Below, in pieces: positions 33,198 through 44,458 of a stretch of 64,000 nucleotides of DNA. Source of the DNA: Rostrohypoxylon terebratum (Eukaryota > Ascomycota > Sordariomycetes > Xylariales > Hypoxylaceae); assembly GCA_022497145.1 (NCBI GenBank), contig MU385946.1, positions 1 through 64,000 on the forward strand, given 5' to 3'. Under the pieces are notes generated by a model. It did not search any database. It saw only the letters and a program-made list of their open reading frames with translations, and was not told where the DNA came from. A program made the translations under genes and the position numbers. Position 1 is the stretch's first letter. Every line of letters begins with the position of its first letter.

Positions 33198-35221
33198 GGT
33201 ATCTCGATAAAGGAAAAAAAGAACGAAAAAAACCCTGATAAAAAAGAAACGAGAGATGAATTTGATTATCGGAACCGCGATTTATTGCCTCTTGTTGATG
33301 AGTTAGAAAAAAAGACGTAATATTGAAAATGTCGCAAAAGATGAGAAAGTTGCGAAAGATGCGAAAGCTGTGAAAGCTGTGGAAAAGGTGCACACCGAGT
33401 TTGTTGAAACGCTGCAGTGCTGCAGTGAAAGGGGAACCCCCCGGCGAAAAAATAGGACCCAGGACCCTTGAAAATCCTTAATCCTTGTATCTTTGTATCG
33501 TCGTGGATCTTTGTACTATCTCTATTGTGTAAATCCCTGCTCTTGCTGCCCAGGCGACAAACCTTAACACCGTCTTAGTAATGGGAAATGGTGGAGACAG
33601 TGGAGATGGGGGAAATTATGGAAATTATGGAAATTGTTATTTTTACCTGCCCGCTGCATGCCAATTGTCCACGGGTGACCAGTGACCAATGGTACCCACT
33701 CGTTATTCACGTGGTAAGTCACCGACACCGACAAAATTATTGATGCACTGTAATATGATATAGTAAAATTGGACAGGGCAAGTGATGGATGTCGCACGTA
33801 GCCTGCGATATTCGGATGTCTTGGGGAGTCAATGGGTGCGTCGGTGTTGGAGGACCGATGACGGATATGTTTAACGGATATGGTTGGGATTATAATAGAA
33901 TTCTTTAGGTACAGATAGAAAAAAATGTTGTTTTGATTCTCTAAGAATTTGATCGCGACTGGGCTAATTAAGTTTCATTGGAATGTTCATCCCCGTAAAT
34001 TTAGGTTGGTAGCTTGCGTTGGCAGTAGCGCTTGTCTTGTTAAAAATCGAAGGGACAATCTGGATTCTGGACATTATGGACATTCCTAAACCCCAAAATC
34101 TCCAAAATACCCAAAATAAAGCAAAAACACAACTCTTTAAGGTTCCAAACGTGCCTAATCCATTATCACCGCTTTTTCATCCAAAGACGCTACGGTATGT
34201 GCCATGCAACGACAGCCATTAAATCATTTCACGTTTATTTTAGTTGGCTGTTGACAGTGGACTTTTTCAATATTTTACCTTTTATCGCGGGACACGTTTG
34301 GTTAGGCGTCTACGAAGACAGGTGAGGAGTGCGGACCAGATGCTTCCAGAGCTTCCAGGGCTTCCTGGTGCTTACACATTTCGCGCTACAACATTTTGCG
34401 CTACAAAATTGGCGCTACAATGTACAATATGCGCGCCACAGCAAATATCTCATCTCATTTTACCCCCACGCTCCAAGCATGCGCAAGCAAGGTCATCACA
34501 CGAGAAAAAAACATCACGAGACAAAGTGGCATTATCTTATTGACACAGTCAATTTTTCGAATCCAGCCTTTTTTAGCCCCCCAACAAATGATTTGATAGA
34601 ATATGTACCATCACAATATCTCCTAAGCAATAAACAAAATCGCCTCGTCGATATAGCAATTTAGAATCGAATAGCGAGAAACGCACCCAAAGAAGAAAAA
34701 ATACACATGAGAATATTATAGATTCGTTGAATTGGAAACCATACCACCCAAAGACGTGACACACACCTTTGTCCACTCTAACGCAGGCACTTTTTTCGTC
34801 TTTTTCGTCTTTGTCCCATCCAAACGAACCCAATAATATACCCTGCTGCACTTTCCCTTTAGGCAACGTCACCCCGCCGTCGCCGTCGCCGTCCGTCTAT
34901 CCCGTCCCAAGCCCAAAAGCCCAAGAGAAAGTTCTAGAAAAAAAGATACAAAGGAAAAGGAAAATCTTCCGAATCCTCCAACGAACCGTGCCTCTCTGCC
35001 TGGCTTTTTTGCTCGTTCTCGCCGTTGCCGTTGTCGTTGTCGTCGCCGCCGGTCTATATCCATCGCTTATCCTACACGCGCGCGCGTGCGCCATCACCGT
35101 TTTGTTGTACAACGAAAGGGGGTCCTGTTATCGCAATAAAGCTCGAGATGATGATGGTGATAATGCTTTGTTGCGTAGATCCCCCCTGGTAAGTAAGGGT
35201 GTACCTAGGTAGGTGAACCCC
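33198..35221. other. Intergenic, 2 kb, with simple-sequence DNA
   Basis: No gene is supported. It contains purine-rich imperfect repeats at 33330-33390 (gcgaaagatgcgaaagctgtg), a ggaaattat triple at 33611-33635, and GTC/GCC trinucleotide tracts at 34870-34900 and 35020-35055. A TAGGTA tract lies at 35203-35214, directly beyond the stop of the His-rich gene. Confidence 0.55.
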
Positions 35222-36091
35222 TTAGTTGGCCTCCTGCACCACGCGGGGAACCTCCTGGAGCACATGGGGCGCGCCGCGCGCGATGTTGGAGGGCTTGGCG
35301 GGCGGGAAGGCAGGAAGGGTGATGGTGAGGAAGCCACCGGTAGGGAAGGGGTGGTGGTGAGAGTGGTGGGGCCAGGTGGCCTCCTCGCGCTTCTCGTTGA
35401 TCGCGGTCTCGGTGGTGCTGGCGCTGCTAGTGGTGGCGCTGGACTTGCTGTGGTGGCTGTGGTGAGGGGGAGGCGGGTGGTGGTGGTGATGCTCGCCCGT
35501 CGGGTGAGGGTGGTGGCTGTGGCTGACGCCCGTGCCGTGGCCCCACGAGTGGTGCTTCTCGTTGCCCGGGAAGGTGTGAGGGAGGCCGGTGGGCTCGCTG
35601 TGGTGGCCAGTGTGGCTGCTGTGGTGGTGGCCGGTGGGCTGAGCGTGGCCGCTATGGTGGCTCTTGCTATGGTGAGGCTTGTGGCTTGAGTGGTGGTGGT
35701 GGCCGGTAGGCTGAGCGTGACCGCTGTGGTGGCTCTTAGTGTGGTGAGGCTTGTGACTCGAGTGGGAGTGGTGTCCTGTGGGATGAGCGTGGCCGGAAGT
35801 GTGCTCCTCTTCATCTCTCTCCCACAGAGCGCTGGTAGGATGGTGATGAGCTCCCGTGTGGTGCGGCGGCCAGCTTCCGGTGTGGTGGGGAGGCAAGCTT
35901 CCGGTATGGTGAGGAGGCAAGCTGTGGTGCGGGAATCCGCTGCTGGGGTGGTGGTGGTGGTGCCACCCGCCGGTAGGGTGAGGCCATTCCGAGTGTGAAA
36001 CGTGTGTATGTGAGTGACTCTCCTCCGCCGGTGCTGCAATGGCTCCTTGGAGAGAGGCGGCTGCCGCCAACACAGTAACGAATGAACGCAT
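35222..36091 (-). CDS. Secreted histidine-rich repeat protein
   Basis: A single exon of 289 residues begins with a clear signal peptide (MRSFVTVLAAAASLQGAIAAP). About a quarter of the mature protein is histidine. Two repeat types are visible: PPHHTGS in three tandem copies near residues 58-80, and a roughly 24-residue unit beginning SGHA.PTGHHHHSSHKPHH in nearly three copies near 98-170. There is no other domain and no cysteine in the mature part. Dibasic or basic-acidic sites occur (WERDEEE, NEKREEA), the latter a good Kex2 site, so peptides may be released. Such His clusters bind zinc, copper or nickel, so metal scavenging, surface binding or antimicrobial peptides are possible roles. None is proven. 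Long frames on the opposite strand are by-products of the CAC/CAT repeats. Confidence 0.82.
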   Translation of the reverse strand: MRSFVTVLAAAASLQGAIAAPAEESHSHTHVSHSEWPHPTGGWHHHHHPSSGFPHHSLPPHHTGSLPPHHTGSWPPHHTGAHHHPTSALWERDEEEHTSGHAHPTGHHSHSSHKPHHTKSHHSGHAQPTGHHHHSSHKPHHSKSHHSGHAQPTGHHHSSHTGHHSEPTGLPHTFPGNEKHHSWGHGTGVSHSHHPHPTGEHHHHHPPPPHHSHHSKSSATTSSASTTETAINEKREEATWPHHSHHHPFPTGGFLTITLPAFPPAKPSNIARGAPHVLQEVPRVVQEAN

Positions 36092-39000
36092 GGTGAGTCT
36101 GTGTTGTCTTTACGACTGACTGTACTATAGCTATAGCTTGGGTATAATTCCGGTGAAATCGGTTATGTCGTCCTTCGGTCGATGTTCTTTGATAACAAGG
36201 CCGTCTGGAGAGTTGCTATGGTTAGTAGTGTTATAGTCGACGGGTTCCGGATGATGATGAGAAGAATTCGGACTGGAACGGAGGTCGGGCTGAACTCCCT
36301 TTTATGTTTCTTGATCCTTCACCCTTACCAACACAAGTCCAATTAGGTAGGTACCACGACATTAGGGTTTACAGCCTTTTCACCTTCGACTCGGGGGTGG
36401 AACCTAGGATTACACGCTGACTTCATAGCTTGCTGATCGCCTCGCCCCTGGAGCACGCCAGGTTCCCAGATATGGCTAAACCGTCGTACATAACCCGACA
36501 TCGTTCGTCAAAGTACAACAGAAACGCAACATCTACACCTACCTTTGACGGCGGACAGCATCCAACGACGTGCAATACTGGAGCTAGCTACCCTTGCCCA
36601 GGAAGTTAGCTAGGACCGATTCACTCCGGGGACCCTTGGCTCTCTAGAGCGGTGGTATAATAACATTGATGATCACCTAATCTATAGGTAGGTAAAGATC
36701 GACTGGTCTTCTAATTGCACTCTGTATTTGCGTATGTGATATCAGCATTAGTGGATGAAATCAGCAATATTGGGTAAAATTGGTTGGCCGTTGAACCCAG
36801 CTGACGGGATCCTATTAGGCCATTTTGATATCTTGATTCCTTATGATGCGCGGAGGATTAGGCAGAGCCCCTCGGCTTCTTCAATGGGTCCAGAAGGATT
36901 AAGCGAATGTAGATCGAAAACCGGTGCAGCCGCTTTCGTTACTAAGGTTATTTTGAGCTTACAAGGGGTGCGTACGCAATGCGTTGTAAGTATAGTAGGA
37001 CCTAGGTACTAGTATGGATCGTAGAAACACCGATGTGGGGGCGGCGACAAGAACATCTTAGCGCTCGCGATAATTTAGCAGCTTGACGTGAGCTTGACGT
37101 GATTCGGCTTCTGATCATCTGCCTAGATGTGTGCGAGTCGAGCCCTGGCTTGGTGTTTTGTCGATCGCGATAATGACGATAGAGACGAGTACAATACACT
37201 TTACTAAGTGTTGCTGTCGTGCACAAATCAAGAAAACAATGGCAGTCATACCTACTTAAGTGCTAGGTGGTTTCATCGCGTCTGCGTAGCCAATGAGGTA
37301 CGGCTGGTGAGGTCACATTTTTTCCAGCTGAATCGCTTACCTAGGTGTAGAAGTCATGTATTGTACAATACTATGCAAGTGTAGGTATCTACGTACAATT
37401 TGCCTTGTTACTTCATCCGATGTGTATGTGATACTATTTAAAGACGCGATGTTTCAAGGACGTTCGCTCTTTTAGTAGAAACATCGTTGACCGATACCTT
37501 TATAAGCAGGTAAGGTTGATAAATGCCAGCCCGCATCCTAGTGACCAGGTAGGTAACTGCTGATCTTGAACATATTCAACGGCCTCATCTCTAGACCCCT
37601 TTCAGGTATGTTTAAGTATATATGTTACCAGTGAAGCGAAATTGACAAATCATGCTAGATCGTTTAGCTGTTTCATAGTAGTAGATTTTGTGAAGGAAGA
37701 ACAATAAAGCATGAGGTATATTATTCTACCCAAATATTTGGACAGATATGATGTAAAGAGGATGTTGGCTATGTTAGCTACCTATGATAACTATGTTGAC
37801 TAGGTATAATACACACATGATTATACTAAGCAATGTATGCCGGAAAGACGATGGATGGTAGGATCATCCTGAGGCAGGGCTAGAAACAAGCTTTCTTGTG
37901 CCCTGTAACGATTCCTTGGCGCCTCCTTTTTCTGGAGCAAATCCTCCAACCACGTACAATTATGGAATAGCTGCCGGCATACTAGACTCTAAGGTATCAA
38001 TTCAGTGCAGCATCATGATGCTTAACTTGGGGCGAGGCTAGGCACTCTTTACCAGTTCCATGGATGCCAAGGTGTGCTCCGTCGGGAAATCCATCAGGAA
38101 TTCCATCGCGAACATAGGAAAAGCTGACATGAGACGAATTGTGTGCAACAGCCGCGTAACACCACACAACCGACTCTTGTGGTCACATATTTTTGTACCT
38201 ACTATAGTATGTAGTATGCAAGATCTACAAGTGAGGTGACGCCTTAACCACAACATCGTCGGATCACGTCAGCCGCTAACGAGCATTGTACCAATTGAGA
38301 TTTGGTGCCGCCGATCCTTCCTCGATAGGGGCGAGTACACGGTGTTCTTGGTGTGGAAATGTTTCTAATTCTGGCCAAAGTAATGATGACTAAAAAGCGT
38401 ACCTGCATATCAGAAGCCGCCTCTCATCCGAACCACATTCTATCTGACTATCTGACTAGTATCTGACCTGGTTGACTTAACCATCTACAATAAATCTAAT
38501 AACCGTATCAAGATGCGACCGCTTCGAAAACAACGCATAGTGAGCCGTTCATAGTTAGAGAGGATCGACGATTGAAGAATTCGCTAGAGTTGAGACATAA
38601 GATGCGCAATTCGTAGCAGGTATAGAGCCACCTGCTGACTGAGATGTGCTCGGTATACCTGGAAAGACCTGGAAAGACTCACTAAATAATCAGCATAGTG
38701 TAACTTCAACTTTGAACGACTACTCTCAACCATTTACGAATATCGACTAGGGATCCCGTCTGGTCGTTGCGAGGGCATAGTCAGATTCTTAAACACAACA
38801 CTCCACACGGCATCATTTCTTCGACAGCTAACGCACTTTGCCGCAAATTCGAGGTGTTTCGTGTTCTAGACTACGTACTTCGCAGATAGAAATTGTCTTG
38901 CAAATAACCTAGACGCTCTGGGACTACACTACTTGCCCATGGTGGACAGGTCGGTAAACTGCTTCCTGGAGCCCCTGGAATTGCCACCAAGTTTTGCCCC

Positions 39001-39631
39001 TCGATTCGTTGAGTTTCCCAAACTACGTCAGTGTGTATTACAGCCTATGTACACCAGGAAATCCCCTTCTCGCGATCTGACGATGAAGTCGAAACCACTC
39101 TTACATACGGACTTCAATGACGCGATAGTCTCCTACGATCGCGATCATAACGAAACCCACAATTGATCATCATATCACAGATCAAACCACATACGATATT
39201 GGATTTATATGTCAAATCTAACATCATACCCACGATGTAGAAACGTCATAAAGCTCTTCTCGACTCAGGAAGATAAGAGACCTTTGAGAGCGGTATGTAG
39301 AATACACGATGGCTCTAAACATGCGAACCAGCATTATCCATGACCTAGCAATTCGCTCTAATGATTTGCTGTAGATCAAGACGTAAGAGAAACTTCCTAC
39401 GGACGCTGTAGCAAGGGTGTATACTGCATTGTGCTTTTCAATTATTGATCACGTTGCTAGCATATCGCGGGTTGACCTCAAATCAGGAACACCAGCAGCT
39501 GCAGCTATTAGCATGTTCTATTTTCGTTCGGCAAATAATATTGAAAGGCTATGTAGATCGGTAATTGCAAGGTACCTGGGTGATCAACATGGCATTTAAC
39601 TTCTTTCATAATTGCCAGTACATAATCGCTT
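36092..39631. other. Gene-poor 3.5 kb with scattered TAGGTA motifs
   Basis: No frame exceeds about 90 codons and none resembles a known protein. TAGGTA/TACCTA motifs occur near 36345, 36690, 37010, 37340, 37510 and 37550. The first few hundred bases are the promoter of the His-rich gene. The region is AT-rich compared with the coding regions, but I see no intact transposon. Confidence 0.55.
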
Positions 39632-41548
39632 TCAGGGGGCCGGCTTATGAACCCGCAATCTCACGTGTACCGGCATGCCGTCCTTCGGGTGCACTGTACC
39701 ATTGCCGACGCCGTAAAGACGTTTGCCGTTCACGACATGGTCAGGTGTAGCCTTCGATCCTCTGAAAAGGCGCGTTAGCAATCTGTTTACGAGTCCTTCA
39801 GTGCGACGCGATGCTTACTGTTTCTCGTCCCATTCCGCCCACGCCTCCTCGATGTCGAAGCTCCGCGCTATCAGGACGGAAACTAGTCTCAGCTCGATCA
39901 ATGCTAGTTCCAACCCGATGCAGTTTCGCGGTCCGAGGGAAAACGGCACCCAGGCTTCCTTGGTGGCAACATATAGGGGATCACCCTCGACTGCTAGCCA
40001 TCGCTCGGGCAAGAATTCGTGAGGGCGCGGCCAGTATTTGGGATTGCGCTGTACGCCTGGGACAGCAACCCACGGTCCGAATCCATCTAAGGGATACCTA
40101 GTCGGAGAGCCTGGCACAGTAAGGGCCATGCCCGGAGCAGCTTTGCTATCACGGACTGTCGCTGCAAGAGGGTGTAATCTCAATGCCTCTTTGATGACGC
40201 TTAATGTGTACGGTAGCGAGTATAAGAGGTGAGGTGATGCAATCAATATCTCTACTGCTTTCTCCGGATCTGGCCCAAACACAGAATCATGCTCAGCTCG
40301 GACTTTTGCTAACTTCTCTGGATGGTCTTGCAAAAGCTTCACCATGAAACAGATGGTCGATGAGGTTGTATCGTGGCCCGCGAAAATGAACGCCTTGAGA
40401 TTCGCTATCAGCCTATCGATGAAGTCCGCGTCTAGTTTCTCCTTAGACGCTTTCAAGTCGTCTTTATCGATGTTTTTGAAGGCGAGGTCTACGATAGTCT
40501 TCTTCTGCTGGCTAGTGGAGCTGTCCGATCTCAGCTTACTCTCTATCTGTGGTAGTAAAACTTGGCGCATGGCCTCGTTATTTCTTCTGATAGCGGCGCG
40601 ATGCCACGGCATCTTGATAGCAGGCAACACTCTGGCGAAATTAGTTACCATGCCCATCACCTTCATCTGCTCGCTTAGTGCAGCTTTAAGAGGGCTAGGA
40701 GACTGGCGTGATTGCTCATGCAATCGCAAATCCCTATCTAAGGTTAGTGGGGTGAAATTCGAGGCTAAATGAACTTGAATCTCACTCACACAGACGCCCT
40801 CACGATGATATCAAATGTTAGGTTCATTGTCTTCTCCTCGAGGGGAAAGACTGGCCCCCACTTACCATCCTTGCCTGCCAAATTATGAAGTCCGTTTACG
40901 AATACGAGGGCTTCTTCGATGATTTCTGGCAGCAGCGCCGTCAAATTTCGTGGACTGAACCCGGGATTAAATCTCTGGCGCCACGTCTTCCAAAGCTGCC
41001 CATCAGAGGAAACTATATCCAAATTCTCAGTTAAAGGGTTCATGAACTCAGTCATGATACCGTCCTTAGGAAGACTCTTGATCTGTGTGAATTGAGTCGC
41101 GGCTATGGGATCAAACACCGCTGCCATGGAGCCGGACATAGGCCAAAGGTCGAGATAGACCACCGGTGGTACATTTTCCTCTCCTGGGAAGTATTTCTTG
41201 AAGTTTGCGGCTATCCAGTTATGGAACATGTAGATATTGACATCCGGAGGGTGATCTGCACGGAAGTCTACGAAGATTGGGAGATGACCGAACAACCAGG
41301 AATGAGGTAGCACCGGCTTGATTCAATTAGCGACGACAGGTCTTTGGAAGCTTCGTGGATGGAATGGGATATTTGATCTGTGAGATGGTTTAACTCACGA
41401 TTCCCTGAGCGATCAGCGACTTCACCCGGCTCCGTTCTACATATCCTCTGTAGAAAAACCGGGTTAGAATAACAATTAGAACGACACCTAAACTCCGTAG
41501 TAGGATGGGTCGTACGCCGTCCGCCTCCGCGATACTAAATAGACCCAT
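39632..41548 (-). CDS. Cytochrome P450 monooxygenase, polyketide-cluster candidate
   Basis: Four exons (41548-41399, 41316-40790, 40733-39819, 39761-39632) give 573 residues. Residues 15-32 form a membrane anchor (LLRSLGVVLIVILTRFFY). The Pro-rich hinge follows (GIPVLPHSWLFGHLP). P450 motifs are all present: I-helix AGHDTTSS, K-helix ExxR in KEALRLHP, PERW, and the heme loop FSLGPRNCIG with the cysteine ligand. The C-terminal exon completes the beta-domain (KDGMPVHVRLRVHKP). It is an ER-bound, NADPH-P450-reductase-dependent oxidase. It resembles P450s of sterigmatocystin-type and other secondary-metabolite clusters. It is on the same strand as the PKS, separated from it by one DUF1996 gene, so a tailoring role is likely but not certain. 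Splice choices were fixed by reading-frame continuity; the exon 2/3 join uses donor GT|gtgag. Confidence 0.87.
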
Positions 41549-42244
41549 AACAATGGTGTGGCCGCAAATGCGGGATGTATCTCAAAGGGGCAAGATTTAT
41601 GAGTCAAATTGATTAGATTATAGAATATTTCAAACTCAAATATATGATAAATATTATGAGAGGGAGAATGGGGGGAGAATTATATTATTTGTAATCTGTT
41701 TTGTTCTATTGATCGGTTCGATTTACTCCACGCGTGAGATCCTTCCGATATCCATCGCCCAGGTATATATCCCCTCATATTTGCCTTTCTTATTATTACC
41801 CCTCAAAACGGACCTCTTAGGTGTCTATCCAGTAAGTGTATATCTAGATACTAGGTAAGCATACACTGAAAGTCAGTATACGTTCAATTGTACCTACTCT
41901 CAGCGAATTAAGAAGCACCATGTTTGAAAGTGGGATCCAGAATGCCCAGGAGAAGCGGCGCTCGCTTTCCGAACTTATTCAGGGATCACCTAGAGGTCTG
42001 ACCATACAGCGCGAGTCACGAGGACTAGGCATGAATGCGGTAAGCCGCCGACACGCCTAGCAGGGTCCTCAATGTGACATATGCACACCTATTTTTCAGC
42101 TACTTCGAAAATCGCGTCATGTCATAATAATTCAAGCGCTGATAGCGCTATCACTAGTAAAAGAAGAGGGCGAGCATCATATTGAAAGTTTCTTGATTAC
42201 TACCTGGGCTCTAGGTACGTGTATTGTGCACCGCGGGCTTACGT
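41549..42244. other. Intergenic, 0.7 kb
   Basis: This is the upstream region of the P450 and the 3' flank of the DUF1996 gene. AT-rich at 41600-41720. A two-exon open frame on the plus strand (41920-42039, 42100-42214) has acceptable splice sites but no recognisable protein, and I do not call it. Confidence 0.5.
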
Positions 42245-43701
42245 CTAAAACTTCTTCGATATCTGGGGACTCCCAGGAATCTCGGTCAGCCCTAAACGAA
42301 ATGTTAGCGTCTCCAATTTCTCGCGATCCCTGTCATCCACGAAACTTACAGGAGTCAATATCTTCATCGACGACTCTATCAATCTTGCACTTGTTCTGAT
42401 TGGCAATAGATTGTGTGGTTAATGTAGGACACGTGACGTAGCAGGGAGTGTCCATTGTCCTCTGTAAAGCATCACCTTTCCAACCGAACACATAATCGCC
42501 GTGGCTACCGTAACCGGTACTGTGGTTCAGGTGTTAGCGAAACGCCGAGGCGGCTCAGAGAATGGGAGATCGAGAACATACTGGTCGCCCATAGACCAAA
42601 CGAACGGTTGCGATCCGTCCTCTGGCCACTCATTGGGATCATTGAATTGCCGAGTATCCCAAATTGTCTCGTACATAAGAAGAGGGACGGGGACGCTATT
42701 GTATTGAAATATGTTGTGTTAGTATCCTGCTATTTGATCTCATTTCCCGGGGGTTGGTAATAGGGGCAAGGAGTAGTTTGCTCACTATCACTGTGTTAGC
42801 TACTGCCTAAGGCAACGGTCTAGGGGTCATATCGAAGGTCAAACACATACCGGATGAGTTTCGGGACATGGTGCCTGAGAGTCGAAAGTGCCGTTAACCA
42901 GATACGCCATATGGCTCATATGGTCGGCGGTGTCTAGGTTCTTACCATCCCAGCAGCTGTAGTACGTTAGATCATCGCTTCATTGTCATCACACCTACAC
43001 ATCTTCGACTCACGTTGGGAAACGGATGTTCGCCATAACACCTTCTGGACATGTCTTGTTTGGCAGGTCTTTGGTTTCAGGGAACCGAGTGAGCATATCT
43101 TGTAGACAAGTGTATGTAACCTGTTTGTACTTGACGGCTTGCTCGGCGCTTCGGGCCGTCGAATCACCTACAAGCATCCGGAACCCCTACACTTATGGTT
43201 AGTTGAACTGATTATATGCTGGACGAGCCTTTGGTCTTACGGGCTTGAACGCCGTAACCTTGGATCGTTGCTGGTAGTCCGACAGGCCGTTTTGCATGTA
43301 GTAGACGGTCATACCGCCTTCCGCGCCGTCGAACCCAACGTTGGATCGGATAGGCACTCGCTTGAAGGTACCATTGCGAGCACTAAAGAAGAGGACAGCG
43401 GTCCAATAGTTCGATGTGTCCTCAGTGAACTGGCAGGTTGTGCATGTAGACTCGCCAGGCATGTCCTTGGCAGGGTCCATGGTCACGTTGAGCGAATTCT
43501 ATATTAGTCAGCTCCGGTTGAGCCTTCATACTCTGTGAAATGACTCACGCCACCGATGATCTGGTGCAGGTGAGGGGATGGTGCCATCCCAGGGTTGACT
43601 AAGGGGTCTATACGGTCAATCACAAGTTGAGAGCATGAGAACCGAATAAGCGCGCTCGTAGGCGCGGCTAACGCCAGCGCCATGAGTGAAGTCAGTTGCA
43701 T
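42245..43701 (-). CDS. Secreted DUF1996 protein, with a likely one-base frame error at an exon junction
   Basis: Exons: 43701-43549, 43498-43241, 43186-43014, 42956-42851, 42695-42582, 42519-42350 and 42291-42245, about 339 residues. A signal peptide (MQLTSLMALALAAPTSA) precedes the family start (ALIRFSCSQLVIDRIDPLVNPG, H.HQIIGG). Further hallmarks are NYWTAVLFF, YYMQNG, FPTCWDGKNLD, MSHMAYL, TGYGSHGDYVFGWKGDALQ and NKCKIDRVVDEDIDSW. The family is extracellular in fungi, with conserved His/Asp and Cys residues; its function is not established. The ATG at 43701 is chosen over an upstream frame extension. The join 42851 to 42695 is out of phase by one base: the donor reads CATCCGGTATGT, and one fewer G would restore a perfect frame. 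This is either a sequencing error, an inactivating insertion, or an unseen micro-exon. Confidence 0.78.
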
Positions 43702-44458
43702 CTTGCCCACTAAAGGTCGGGACTGGAAGTATTTGGTGACCAGGTATTGTAGGAACAAGGAACGTAAGGGACTACCCTCAGATGAGGGTTACGGCAGACG
43801 AAGCACTTTTATCCATCCTTGGGCCAGAGTTATACTATAAAGCCAAGTTTACAATTTCGACGAATTACAATAATAGAACAGCAGAGACTTGGGAGTGGCG
43901 ATACCATAAAGCTTAGTGTTAGATTACTCTCGGCGCGCCGGCTTATTTGAGATCGCCTTAACGAAATGACTAACTGCCGACACGTATTGGCCACACTCAT
44001 CAATCTATCCCTTCTGAGTTCTTCAACCTTGACATTATCCAGAGTGGGGCTCATTTAATTAGAACCTCCTAATGACCCCATGGGGTTGAAAAAAAAGCCG
44101 GACCAATAGAGCTAACTGCATGAAGGTGACTTCAACCGATACCGCCAACAAGGACTACAGTGTCACGGGAACTCTAGTGTGTTTAGAGCTGAATGAACGC
44201 ACCACCTCCAGCTTGACAGCTCAAACCCTTGGAGTGAGGATGGGATGATAAGCCGCGTCGTGTTAATGAATGTTGGTTCCACAATAAGCTGTGATGAAAG
44301 ATTCATGGGTTTATTTAAGAAACACAACTTGCGCAATTTGGTATCCTGATAAAACATAATTTACATGCCCTTGCAGAGAAATTGCCACACTGACGATGAA
44401 AAAGAGGCTCATATCTGAATCATTCATATCATACAGCCCTCCTACAACACATTCTCCT
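43702..44458. other. Intergenic, 0.75 kb, no gene seen
   Basis: This is the upstream region of the DUF1996 gene and the downstream region of the PKS. It contains only short frames. Confidence 0.5.

Noticed and set aside
35128..36039. Long Thr/Arg/Ser-rich open frame on the minus strand and a Val/Arg/Gly-rich frame at 35213-35689 on the plus strand
   Set aside because: Both are other-frame readings of the CAC/CAT-rich His-rich gene and share its repeats; neither has a signal peptide or motif.
41920..42422. Possible three-exon plus-strand gene (41920-42039, 42100-42214, 42352-42422)
   Set aside because: Splice sites look usable, but the third exon is the exact antisense of the DUF1996 exon 42350-42519 and the first two match nothing recognisable.
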